Assembly: GCF_016907495.1 (NCBI RefSeq)
Contig: NZ_JAFBCC010000001.1
Location: 992,001-1,056,000, forward strand
DNA length: 64,000 nt
Source: Arthrobacter tumbae
Lineage (GTDB): Bacteria; Actinomycetota; Actinomycetes; Actinomycetales; Micrococcaceae
Reading direction: 5' to 3'
Below the pieces are notes generated by a model. That model made no database searches. It was not told the origin of the DNA and saw nothing but the letters and a program-made list of their open reading frames with translations. This document shows positions 36,075 through 44,073 of this stretch, piece after piece; positions within the stretch are counted from its first letter, which is position 1, and every line of letters begins with the position of its first letter. The position numbers and the translations under genes are program-made.

Positions 36075-36197
36075 GGTTATCGGATGTAGGATGTCCGATG
36101 CTATGCCGAGAACTGTAAGGCGCATCACACGTCTTGGTCAAGTTCGAATAGTGTTTGTTGAAGCGGGCTGTGCAAAGAGGTGGGACATCCGATAACC
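36075..36197. promoter_or_regulatory. Paired NanR-type operator sites between transporter and regulator
   Basis: GGTTATCGGATGT (36075-36087) is repeated as its exact reverse complement at 36185-36197. The left copy runs on into AGGATGTCC (to 36096), giving ATCGGA...TCCGAT symmetry, and the right copy lies in GGGACATCCGATAACC. Each flanks one divergent promoter. The core GGACATNCGAT also occurs before the sialidase. Confidence 0.65.
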
Positions 36198-36288
36198 TAG
36201 CCGCGGATGAACTCCACTGACGGGCCGTGTACGGCGTTGGACGTTCCGGGGTCTCGACCACCGCCGCCCGCTGACTCTAGGAGAAATT

Positions 36289-37017
36289 ATGAGCGTCGAT
36301 CTTCCGCAACGCCAGGCCCGCTTCAGTGCGCAGGCCAGGCTCCGTGCGCTGCAGGCAGAGATCATGGACCTGATTCTTGAGCGTGAGCTCGAGTCCGGCG
36401 ATCCCCTCCCTACTGAGAGTGAGCTGTCCGCCGAGCTCGGCATCGGACGCAACACCCTGCGGGAATCCCTCAAAGTGCTCCAGGCACTGGGCGTCGTCGA
36501 GATCCGCCATGGTTTCGGGATGTTCGTGGCCCCCAGCAACTTCGATGCACTGACGGACGGACTGACGTTCCGCGGCCGTCTTTCCCTCCGGCATGAGGGC
36601 AAGGAAGCCATCCAACTCGTCGACGTCCGGCAGGCGCTCGAGTCGGGCCTGATCGGCGACGCGATGGATGTGATGACTCCGGACCACCTGCAGGCCATCG
36701 AGCTGACGGTGCAACGGATGGAGGCAGCCGCCCAGCGGGGCGAAGGTTTTGCCGATATTGACGAGGAATTCCACCGTCAGCTGTTCGAACCGCTCAGCAA
36801 CGAGCTCCTCTCGAACCTCATGTCCGTCTTCTGGAAGGTCTACCGGAAGATCCATGCGGAGGTGGGCGGCGATACGGCCAACCTGATGGAAACCGCCGCC
36901 ATCCACCGGGACATCTTCTCTGCTGTGCAATCGGGCGACAAGGCACTGGCCTCCGAGCGGTTGAAGCGCCACTTCGACGGTATCCGGGACCAGTTGGCGA
37001 AGCTCACCGCGCACTAA
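36289..37017 (+). CDS. nanR: FadR/GntR-type regulator of the sialic acid locus (NanR-like)
   Basis: A 242-residue GntR protein: winged helix at about 18-82 (LIL...GDPLPTESELSAELGIGRNTLRESLKVLQALGVVEIRHGFGMFV) and an FCD effector domain at about 95-230 with the usual Asp/His metal ligands (DIDEEFHRQL, AIHRDIFSAV). Known FCD-type NanR proteins bind sialic acid or ManNAc derivatives and repress nan genes. AGGAGAAATT precedes ATG 36289. It is divergent from the transporter and separated from the convergent mannosidase by only 3 bp. The name is by context. Confidence 0.83.
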   Translation: MSVDLPQRQARFSAQARLRALQAEIMDLILERELESGDPLPTESELSAELGIGRNTLRESLKVLQALGVVEIRHGFGMFVAPSNFDALTDGLTFRGRLSLRHEGKEAIQLVDVRQALESGLIGDAMDVMTPDHLQAIELTVQRMEAAAQRGEGFADIDEEFHRQLFEPLSNELLSNLMSVFWKVYRKIHAEVGGDTANLMETAAIHRDIFSAVQSGDKALASERLKRHFDGIRDQLAKLTAH

Positions 37018-37020
37018 ACG

Positions 37021-40000
37021 TCACCGCGCACTGAACCGCAGCGTCACCAACTGGAAGGGCCGCAACGAGAGGGCAACGCCGCCGTCGTTGGTGGTCAGGA
37101 AGTCAGCTGAAACAGTCCGCTCCAACAAGTCTGTGGCAACCACCGACGAGTACTCAAAGCCGGCCGACAGCACCGCCGACGCCCGCCCACCGAACGCCTC
37201 ATACAACCGCACCACGACATCGCCGCTGCGGTCCTCGGCCAGCTTCACCGCCTCCACAACCACCGCAGGGTTGGACACCGTCACCACCGGCTCAACAGCC
37301 GACAACCCTACCCCCGGCACGGTACGCACCGGCAGATTCAACCGATAACCCTCCGCGACCGCCTCAGGGATACCGGACGAAGGCCGCAGTGAGAACTCGA
37401 AAGTATGAGCTCCCTGATCAGCCTGCGGATCCGGAAACAGCGGCCCCCGCAGCAGTGATGCCCGCACCAGCGTATGCGGAACCCCCGATGGCGATTCCGC
37501 CCGGGTGACGTCGTACCCGTACGTCGAGTCATTCGCCAACGACACCCCGAACCCGGGCTCCCCTACCTGCACCCAGCGGTGCGCCACGGTCTCGAAGCGC
37601 GCCGCGTCCCACGACGTGTTCGTCGCCGTCGGCCGCTGGATATGCCCGAACTGAATCTCCGACGCCGCCCGGTCAGCCAACACATCCACAGGGAACGCGA
37701 GCTTGAGGAGCTTCTGCTGCTCGTGCCAGTCGGCCTCGATGGACAGATCCACCGCAGTGCCGTCAGCACTCAACGAAATCCGCTGAACCAGCCGCGACTT
37801 CCCAAACACCCGTTCCACCCGCAACACCGACCCGACCGCATCAACCGCCGCCGCGTCGGTCAGCTCCGTGACATTGAACTTGTAATGCTCATCGATATCC
37901 CAGGCGTCCCACTGGTTGGGCGTATCCCGGAACAGCTGGAACACGTTGGCGCTCGTGCCCGCGGGGATGACCTCACGGCCGCCGGCCGCTTGCGAGCCGC
38001 CAACCACCAACGAGGTGAACAACCCGTTCTCGTCACACGTCAGCCGCAGGGATTCGCTCTCCAACACCCACGACGATCCCTCACGTACGGGTTCATAAAC
38101 AGCCGACGACGACGGCGCCGCACCTCCCAGCGCAGGCACACCCTCCACGCGATATGGCCCGGAATTCAGTGCGGCTGTCGCTGAACCTGTGCCCAGCATC
38201 GCACGCAACGCCGCGCCAATCAGCGACTCCAGCGCTGCCGTGACAGCGGCATAGTTGCGCTCGGCCTCCTCATGCACCCACGCAATCGAGGAGCCCGGCA
38301 GAATGTCGTGGAACTGCTGCAACAGCACAGTATGCCAGGCGGTTTCCAGCTCGTCGTACGGGTACGCGAACCCCGAACGCAGCGCAGCAAGCGTGCACCA
38401 CAGCTCCGCCTCACGCAGCAGATGCTCACACCGGCGGTTACCCCGCTTGGTCCGCGCCTGCGACGTATACGTACCGCGATGAAATTCAAGGTACAGCTCA
38501 CCGGACCACACCGGTGCATCCGGATACTCGGCGGCTGCCTCCGAGAAAAACCGTGCAGGAGAAGACAGCGTCACAGCGGGAGATCCCTCGAGCGAAGCGG
38601 CGCGGGACGCCGCAGCGAGCATCTCCCGGGTGGGTCCGCCACCGCCGTCGCCCCAGCCGAACGGGACCAGCGACGTGTTGGCCGCCCCCTTTTCCCGGTA
38701 GTTCCGCTGGGCACGGGCAAGGTCCTTGCCGCAAAGGTCCGAGTTGTACGTGTCCACCGGCGGGAAGTGCGTGAAGACCCGCGTGCCATCAATGCCCTCC
38801 CAGTTGAAGGAGGAATGCGGAAACAGGTTCGTCTCGTTCCACGAAATCTTCTGGGTGAGGAAGTACTGCGACCCCGCCGCACGGACAATCTGCGGCAGCG
38901 CAGCCGAGTACCCGAAGGAATCGGGCAACCACACCTCCTGCGGCTCCACGCCAAAGTTCTCGAGGAAGAAACGCTTGCCGGCAACGAACTGCCGCGCAAG
39001 CGCCTCGCCGCCAGGCATGTTGGTATCCGATTCCACCCACATACCGCCGGCTGGCACAAACTGCCCGGCCCGGACCTTCTCCGCCACCCGCTCGAACAGG
39101 TCCGGATAGGACGACTTGAGCCACGCATACTGCTGCGCCGAGGAAGCAGCGAATACAAAGCCCGGGTCGCGGTCCATCAGCTCAAGCACGTTGGAGAACG
39201 TCCGCGCCACCTTCCGCACCGTCTCGCGGACCGGCCACAGCCAGGCACTGTCGATGTGCGCATGTCCCACCGCATGCAGCCGGTGCGCGCTCGCGTGTGC
39301 AGGCGAAGCCAGAACCGCAGCAAGACACGCGCGGCCCGCCGACGCGGTCCCGGAGATATCCGTTGGGTCAACGGCGTTGACCGCCTTCTCCAGCGCACGC
39401 AGGATCTCGTGCCGGCGCGGCAAATCAACGGGCAGCTCATTCATGAGTCCGTTCAGCGTCCAGACATCCTGGCCCAATTCCCAGGCCTCCCGGTCGAACA
39501 GCGCCACCTCCGCCCGGCGGAACGTGTACAGCGGATCCGAACCCGCGGTGGACAGCGACCCCAACGGAGTGGGCTGGTAATCGAAACCGTCGATCACATT
39601 GGGATTGGACGCCGCCTCAACATAGAACTCGACGGCGGTGCCCGGCGCCGCGTCCAGCGGAACCCACATATTCAGCGGCTCCAGTGCCTTGATCACCCGG
39701 CCGTCCGGCGCGTAGACAAGCCCCTCGGCCTGAAAGCCCGGCATGATCGTCGAGAAGCCAAGGTCAATGACCGCCTCGACCTGATGCCCGGAAGAAAGCG
39801 TCCACTCCTCCGGCACCGTCCCGGCGAAGCGGAACCAGGTGGTCCCCCACGGACGCCCCCACGCAGAGCCCACCACAAACGGCTCGAACCGCCCGGACAC
39901 GGCTGACGAAAACGGCACCGGCTCCCCCGGCGCCTGCCACGCGGAAACCTCTAGCGGCACCGAGACCGGCCACACCGCAGGGGTCAGCCGCTCGGCAAGG

Positions 40001-40044
40001 AACCGCGCGATTCGTGCCTCGACCAGGAGTCGATTGTCGTGCAT
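37021..40044 (-). CDS. GH38 alpha-mannosidase
   Basis: A 1007-residue glycoside hydrolase family 38 enzyme without signal peptide, so cytoplasmic. Catalytic barrel features are HAVGHAHIDSAWLWPVRETVRK (zinc His/Asp), MWVESDTNMPGGEALARQ, WLPDSFGYSAALPQI (nucleophile Asp) and the zinc His in LLQQFHDILPGSS. The rest is the beta-rich C-terminal region. It removes alpha-linked mannose from imported oligosaccharides. ATG 40044 lies 4 bp after the permease gene stop, so it is in one operon with the ABC transporter on its right. Together with the sialidase locus to its left it suggests N-glycan or mannan use. Confidence 0.93.
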   Translation of the reverse strand: MHDNRLLVEARIARFLAERLTPAVWPVSVPLEVSAWQAPGEPVPFSSAVSGRFEPFVVGSAWGRPWGTTWFRFAGTVPEEWTLSSGHQVEAVIDLGFSTIMPGFQAEGLVYAPDGRVIKALEPLNMWVPLDAAPGTAVEFYVEAASNPNVIDGFDYQPTPLGSLSTAGSDPLYTFRRAEVALFDREAWELGQDVWTLNGLMNELPVDLPRRHEILRALEKAVNAVDPTDISGTASAGRACLAAVLASPAHASAHRLHAVGHAHIDSAWLWPVRETVRKVARTFSNVLELMDRDPGFVFAASSAQQYAWLKSSYPDLFERVAEKVRAGQFVPAGGMWVESDTNMPGGEALARQFVAGKRFFLENFGVEPQEVWLPDSFGYSAALPQIVRAAGSQYFLTQKISWNETNLFPHSSFNWEGIDGTRVFTHFPPVDTYNSDLCGKDLARAQRNYREKGAANTSLVPFGWGDGGGGPTREMLAAASRAASLEGSPAVTLSSPARFFSEAAAEYPDAPVWSGELYLEFHRGTYTSQARTKRGNRRCEHLLREAELWCTLAALRSGFAYPYDELETAWHTVLLQQFHDILPGSSIAWVHEEAERNYAAVTAALESLIGAALRAMLGTGSATAALNSGPYRVEGVPALGGAAPSSSAVYEPVREGSSWVLESESLRLTCDENGLFTSLVVGGSQAAGGREVIPAGTSANVFQLFRDTPNQWDAWDIDEHYKFNVTELTDAAAVDAVGSVLRVERVFGKSRLVQRISLSADGTAVDLSIEADWHEQQKLLKLAFPVDVLADRAASEIQFGHIQRPTATNTSWDAARFETVAHRWVQVGEPGFGVSLANDSTYGYDVTRAESPSGVPHTLVRASLLRGPLFPDPQADQGAHTFEFSLRPSSGIPEAVAEGYRLNLPVRTVPGVGLSAVEPVVTVSNPAVVVEAVKLAEDRSGDVVVRLYEAFGGRASAVLSAGFEYSSVVATDLLERTVSADFLTTNDGGVALSLRPFQLVTLRFSAR

Positions 40045-40048
40045 GGAT

Positions 40049-40963
40049 CTAACCTTTCAAGGCGCCGGACATGGCAAAGGAGCCACCGAACACACGCGAG
40101 ACGAGGATGTACAAAACAATCACGGGCAGTGCATAGAGGATCGAGAACGCGGCCAGCTGCCCGTACGCGACCGTGCCGAACTGCCCGAAGAACCGGAAGA
40201 TACTCACCGCTGCGGGCTGGTTCTCCTGCGAGAACAGCAGGATGAACGGCACGAAGAAGTTCCCCCACGCCTGAATGAACACAAAGATGAAGACGACGCC
40301 GAGACCCGGCCGCATCAGCGGCACCACAATATGCCACAGGGCTTTCATGGCGGACGCGCCGTCCACCCACGCCGCCTCCTCGAGCGACACCGGCACTGAA
40401 TCCATGAAGTTCTTGGTCATCCAGATGGCCATCGGCAGCGACGTCGCCGCCAGGAAGAACGTCGTCGCCGCAAGTGAATCAAGCAGGTTCAGCTGCACGA
40501 ACAGGCTGTACACCGGAACCATGATCGCCGTGATCGGCAGGCACGTCCCGAACAGCACGGTATAGAGGAACGGCCGGTTGAACCGCGTGTTGAAGCGGGA
40601 CAACGGGTAGGCGGCCAGCACGGCGGCAATCACTGTCAACGCCGCCGAGCCCCCCGAAAGGATGAGGCTGTTCCACAGCGGCACAAAGGTCTGCTCCGGC
40701 GTCAGGATCGCGGTGAAGTTGGCCAGCGAGAACGACGCCGGCAGGGCAGTCTCGTACGTCGCTTCCGCATCGAAGGACGCCAGCACCAGCCAGCTCAGCG
40801 GCACCACGAAACACAGGGCGATCAGTGCCAGGACAACGCTGGCTCTCCAGCTCGGCGCCCCGCGGCGCGACCCGTGAGGTGAGCCCCGGCGAGCGCCGCG
40901 CAAGGCACCGGGAACGGCGGCACCGGCCGTCGTCGTCGTCGTACGCGAAACCGGCCCGCTCAT
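40049..40963 (-). CDS. Sugar ABC transporter permease (MalG/UgpE-type), mannoside locus
   Basis: A 304-residue permease with a 40-residue Arg/Gly-rich cytoplasmic start, six spans and EAA loop LEEAAWVDGASAMKALWHIVVP. It forms a pair with the permease encoded next to it; ATG 40963 overlaps that gene's stop (ATGA). The adjoining GH38 gene implies alpha-mannoside oligosaccharides as cargo. No ATPase is encoded here; a shared MsiK-type ATPase is likely (inference). Confidence 0.9.
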   Translation of the reverse strand: MSGPVSRTTTTTAGAAVPGALRGARRGSPHGSRRGAPSWRASVVLALIALCFVVPLSWLVLASFDAEATYETALPASFSLANFTAILTPEQTFVPLWNSLILSGGSAALTVIAAVLAAYPLSRFNTRFNRPFLYTVLFGTCLPITAIMVPVYSLFVQLNLLDSLAATTFFLAATSLPMAIWMTKNFMDSVPVSLEEAAWVDGASAMKALWHIVVPLMRPGLGVVFIFVFIQAWGNFFVPFILLFSQENQPAAVSIFRFFGQFGTVAYGQLAAFSILYALPVIVLYILVSRVFGGSFAMSGALKG

Positions 40964-41814
40964 GACGGTTTCCTCTCGCGCAGGAGGCGAATGTACGCCA
41001 GGGAAAAGGCGGCGCCGATGATCAGCATCACCACGGCGATCGCCGTGCCGTAGCCGATGTCGCTGTAGCGGAAGGCTTCCTCGTACGCCATGATCGGCAG
41101 GGTGGTGCTGCGGTTGGTGGGCCCGCCGGCGGTCATCACGTAGATCAGCGTGAACACCGCAAGTGTCTGCAGCGTGATCAGCATCAGGTTGGTCGCGATG
41201 CTGCGCCGGATCATCGGAACCGTGACGAAAACCAGGGTCTTGGCACCGCCCGCCCCGTCGATCTCCGCGGCCTCGGTAATCTCCTTCGGAACGTCATTGA
41301 GCGCCGCCTGGTAGACCATCATCGAGAACGCGGTCCCCCGCCAGATGTTGGCGAGGATGATCGCGAGCATCGGGTGCTCGAACAGCCAGTCCACCGCCGG
41401 CAGGCCCGCGAAACCCGTGAGCTGATTCAGCGTCCCGTCCCGGAAGAAGAATGCGTACGCAACAAACGCGGCCACGATCTCCGGCAGCACCCACGCTGCC
41501 ACCACACACACGCCGACGACGGCGGCAACCGCCTTATGCGCCCGCTGCATCAGCAGCGCGAGGCCGAGTCCAAGGAAGTTCTGCCCGATCACAGCCGAGA
41601 CGAGCACAAAGACGACGGTGAGCAGGAGTGACTGCGGGAAGAGCGGATCGGCGAACAGGGTCGTGTAATTCTCGAGGCCGATCCACTCGGGATTCTTCGC
41701 ATTGGGACCGGTCAGGGCGGCATTGGTGAAGGACCCGTAGAAGGACCAGGTGATCGGCCCGGCCAGGAAGATCCCGATGAGGATGATCGCCGGCGCGAGA
41801 GGAATCAGCTTCAA
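40960..41814 (-). CDS. Sugar ABC transporter permease (MalF/UgpA-type), mannoside locus
   Basis: From TTG 41814 the product has 284 residues and begins directly in the first span (LIPLAPAIILIGIFLAGPITW); six spans and EAA loop TEAAEIDGAGGAKTLVFVTVPM follow. The start is doubtful. TTG 41814 has no ribosome site, while the same frame is open upstream to an ATC at 41934 that sits 5 bases after GAGGAG and 2 bases after the stop of the binding-protein gene. That would add 40 residues of basic cytoplasmic leader, normal for this family, but no ATG, GTG or TTG exists in between. Either a rare ATC start or a mutated ATG is possible. Confidence 0.85.
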   Translation of the reverse strand: MKLIPLAPAIILIGIFLAGPITWSFYGSFTNAALTGPNAKNPEWIGLENYTTLFADPLFPQSLLLTVVFVLVSAVIGQNFLGLGLALLMQRAHKAVAAVVGVCVVAAWVLPEIVAAFVAYAFFFRDGTLNQLTGFAGLPAVDWLFEHPMLAIILANIWRGTAFSMMVYQAALNDVPKEITEAAEIDGAGGAKTLVFVTVPMIRRSIATNLMLITLQTLAVFTLIYVMTAGGPTNRSTTLPIMAYEEAFRYSDIGYGTAIAVVMLIIGAAFSLAYIRLLRERKPS

Positions 41815-41936
41815 CGCCGACGCCAGGGAGCGGGAGGCCCGTCCGTTGCGCTCCCGCTCCTGGCTTTTGTTCCCGCTGCCGCCGCGGCGCGCGGCGCCGG
41901 AGGACGAACCGCGGGAAGTGACCGTAGAGGAGATGG

Positions 41937-43298
41937 CTACTCCTCGACGACGTTCTCTTCGCCGACGATCGCCTTCAGAGCCTCGTCGTACGTTGCCGCC
42001 GCTTCCTCGGGAGTGGCTCCTCCGGTGATGACGGCCTCGGTGGCTTCCTGCACCGCCGTCGAGATCTCGGCATAGTTCGAGGTCGCGGGCCGGTAGTTCG
42101 TGACATCAAGCACCGCGGAGACATCCGCGACAAATGGGTTCGCTTCAAGGTACTCGGGCGCCTCGGCGATGTCCGTGCGCACGGCAATCTGCGAGTTGTC
42201 CACCGTGTACTGCAGCAGGTTCTCCTGGCTCATGGCGGTGGTGAGGAACTCGAACGCGAGGTCCGGGTTTTCCGCGCCGGCCCCGACGGCCAGCGTCCAG
42301 CCGCCGGACATGCTGGTAGCTCCGGGCTCCTGCCCGTTCTGCGTGGGGAAAGGCGCAACGCCCATCACGTCCGCGTATTCCGGCCACTCGAACATGCCGC
42401 CTTCCTGCCAGAACGACGGCGCGTAGGAACCCTCCACCGTGGCCGCCATCTGGTTCTCCGGCAGCATGGTGCCGAGGACTACCTGCCACACGTTCGGGTC
42501 CAGGGCCTCGGCCGGGGTCACCGCGAATTCCTCGTCATAAAGAGTCTTCAGGAACGCCAGCGAATCAACAAAGCCCTGCGATCCGACAATCCACTTCGAC
42601 GATTCGTCATCATAGAGACCGCCGCTTTCAGTGCCGTAGAGCAGCTCGTAGAAGCTCTGCATCACGGTGCCCTCACCGGTGCCGGTTCCCGCATACATAC
42701 TGAACGGCCGTGAATCGGGCTGCGCTTCCTTCACGGTGCGCGCCATCTCGAGCAAGTCATCCCACGTCTCGGGCTGCCAAGGAACGTCCACCCCGGCGTC
42801 CTGGAGCACCTGCTTGTTGTACCAGATGACCCGGGTGTCGGTGCCGAGGGGCACCGCGTAGGTGCCGCCGTCGTCGGCCTTTCCTGCTTCCTTTGCGGCT
42901 TCGTTGAAGGCGTCCCACTCCTCCCAGCCGGCGAGATGCTCGTCGAGATTGAGCAGGTACCCAGCCTCGACGTCGGAGCGCAGGCGGAAGGTGTCCTCGT
43001 AGAAGACGTCGGGAGCGGTGTCCGGCGAGCGCTGCGAGAGCGCCAGGCGGGTGTTGTAGTCCTCATCGGTGCCCTCGACCGGCTCGAGTTCCACGGTGAC
43101 GCCCTCATTGGCGGCCTCGAACTGTTCCTTGGTGCTCTGCATGAGGGTGTCCAGCGGGGAGGCATCGCCGGCTTTCTGGTAGATGATCCGCAGGGTGTTG
43201 TCCGTGGCCTCCTCCTCACCGCCGCCGCCCGCGCAGCCGCTGAGGACGAGGAGCACGGCAACCGCCGCTGCTGGGAGGGTTCGAGAGGCGCCGCGCAT
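41937..43298 (-). CDS. Sugar ABC transporter substrate-binding lipoprotein, mannoside locus
   Basis: A 453-residue family 1 extracellular sugar-binding lipoprotein. Signal peptide and lipobox VLLVLSGC come first. The mature protein has TLRIIYQKAG, DVFYEDTFRLRSDVEAGYLLNLDEHL and the MSGGWTLAVGAGAENPDLAFEFL segment typical of sugar binders. ATG 43298 follows AAAGGAG; the frame extends further but lacks a ribosome site. It heads the operon binding protein, permease, permease, GH38. Cargo is probably a mannose-containing oligosaccharide, by context only. Confidence 0.9.
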   Translation of the reverse strand: MRGASRTLPAAAVAVLLVLSGCAGGGGEEEATDNTLRIIYQKAGDASPLDTLMQSTKEQFEAANEGVTVELEPVEGTDEDYNTRLALSQRSPDTAPDVFYEDTFRLRSDVEAGYLLNLDEHLAGWEEWDAFNEAAKEAGKADDGGTYAVPLGTDTRVIWYNKQVLQDAGVDVPWQPETWDDLLEMARTVKEAQPDSRPFSMYAGTGTGEGTVMQSFYELLYGTESGGLYDDESSKWIVGSQGFVDSLAFLKTLYDEEFAVTPAEALDPNVWQVVLGTMLPENQMAATVEGSYAPSFWQEGGMFEWPEYADVMGVAPFPTQNGQEPGATSMSGGWTLAVGAGAENPDLAFEFLTTAMSQENLLQYTVDNSQIAVRTDIAEAPEYLEANPFVADVSAVLDVTNYRPATSNYAEISTAVQEATEAVITGGATPEEAAATYDEALKAIVGEENVVEE

Positions 43299-43389
43299 GG
43301 TTTCTCCTTTGAAACTTGGCATCGGGAGACTTCCGATACCGGAAATAGTACATCGAGTGGATTTAACCCACAATCCCCCCGTTGAATGA

Positions 43390-43433
43390 GCAGGACACGC
43401 CCCTAATGGCCAACCATTCGGGGCGTGTCCTGC
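43390..43433 (-). terminator. Long hairpin terminator after the DUF305 gene
   Basis: A perfect 14-bp stem (43390-43403 with 43420-43433) encloses a 16-base loop that itself pairs AATGG with CCATT. It lies 40 bp after the DUF305 stop on the minus strand and separates the copper genes from the sugar transporter operon. Confidence 0.75.
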
Positions 43434-43471
43434 CAACTCACGGTGGTGGAAACCAGCCTAGAGCCTGCCGC

Positions 43472-44053
43472 CTACAGTTCCGCGAGCAACTCCTTCATCT
43501 CCTGGATTTCCGCCTCCTGGGCTTCGACGATGTCCTCGGCCAGCGCTATCGCTTCCGCGTTCTCGCCGTTCTCGATTTCCTCCTGCGCCATGTCCACGGC
43601 GCCGTTGTGGTGGGCGGTCATGGATTCGAGGAACATGCGCGCGGCCTCCTCGCCCTCGGCGGCCTCAAGCTCGCCCATCTGGTCCTCGCTCAGCATGCCG
43701 TCCATGCCGCCGTCGGAGTCCATATGGTGCCCCTCAACCGACTCTCCCCAGGCGTCGAGCCAGCCGGTCATCGTCTCGATCTCTGGCGCCTGGGCGCCCT
43801 TGACCTGCGTGGCCAGCTCCGTGATGTCGGGGCTGAGGCCCTCCTTCGCGAGAACGACGTCGCTCATCTCCACCGCCTGCTCGTGGTGGGGAATCATCAT
43901 CTGCGCGAACATGACGTCGGCGTCGTTATGCTCCCCGGCCATCTCGCTGCCGGAGGAGCCGGCTGCTGATTCACCCGATTCGGCGGTCCCGCAGCCGGCA
44001 AGCACGACGACGGCGGCAATACCGAGCGCTGAAAGGGATAGGTAACGCTTCAT
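43472..44053 (-). CDS. DUF305 family lipoprotein
   Basis: A 193-residue extracellular lipoprotein (lipobox VVLAGC). The DUF305 domain is a four-helix ferritin-like fold with two metal-like motifs, MIPHHEQAVEM and MTAHHNGAVDMAQ, and many Met, Glu and Asp residues. Family members often sit beside copper ATPases, as here, so copper binding or handling outside the membrane is plausible. ATG 44053 gives the signal peptide; an in-frame GTG at 44077 overlaps the copB stop (GTGA), giving an eight-residue extension and translational coupling. The exact biochemical role of DUF305 is not established. Confidence 0.85.
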   Translation of the reverse strand: MKRYLSLSALGIAAVVVLAGCGTAESGESAAGSSGSEMAGEHNDADVMFAQMMIPHHEQAVEMSDVVLAKEGLSPDITELATQVKGAQAPEIETMTGWLDAWGESVEGHHMDSDGGMDGMLSEDQMGELEAAEGEEAARMFLESMTAHHNGAVDMAQEEIENGENAEAIALAEDIVEAQEAEIQEMKELLAEL

Positions 44054-44073
44054 GATGGTCTGATCCTTCTGCA

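Noticed and set aside
38272..39906. 544-codon open frame on the plus strand
   Set aside because: It is antisense to the GH38 mannosidase; Arg/Pro-rich translation with no domain.
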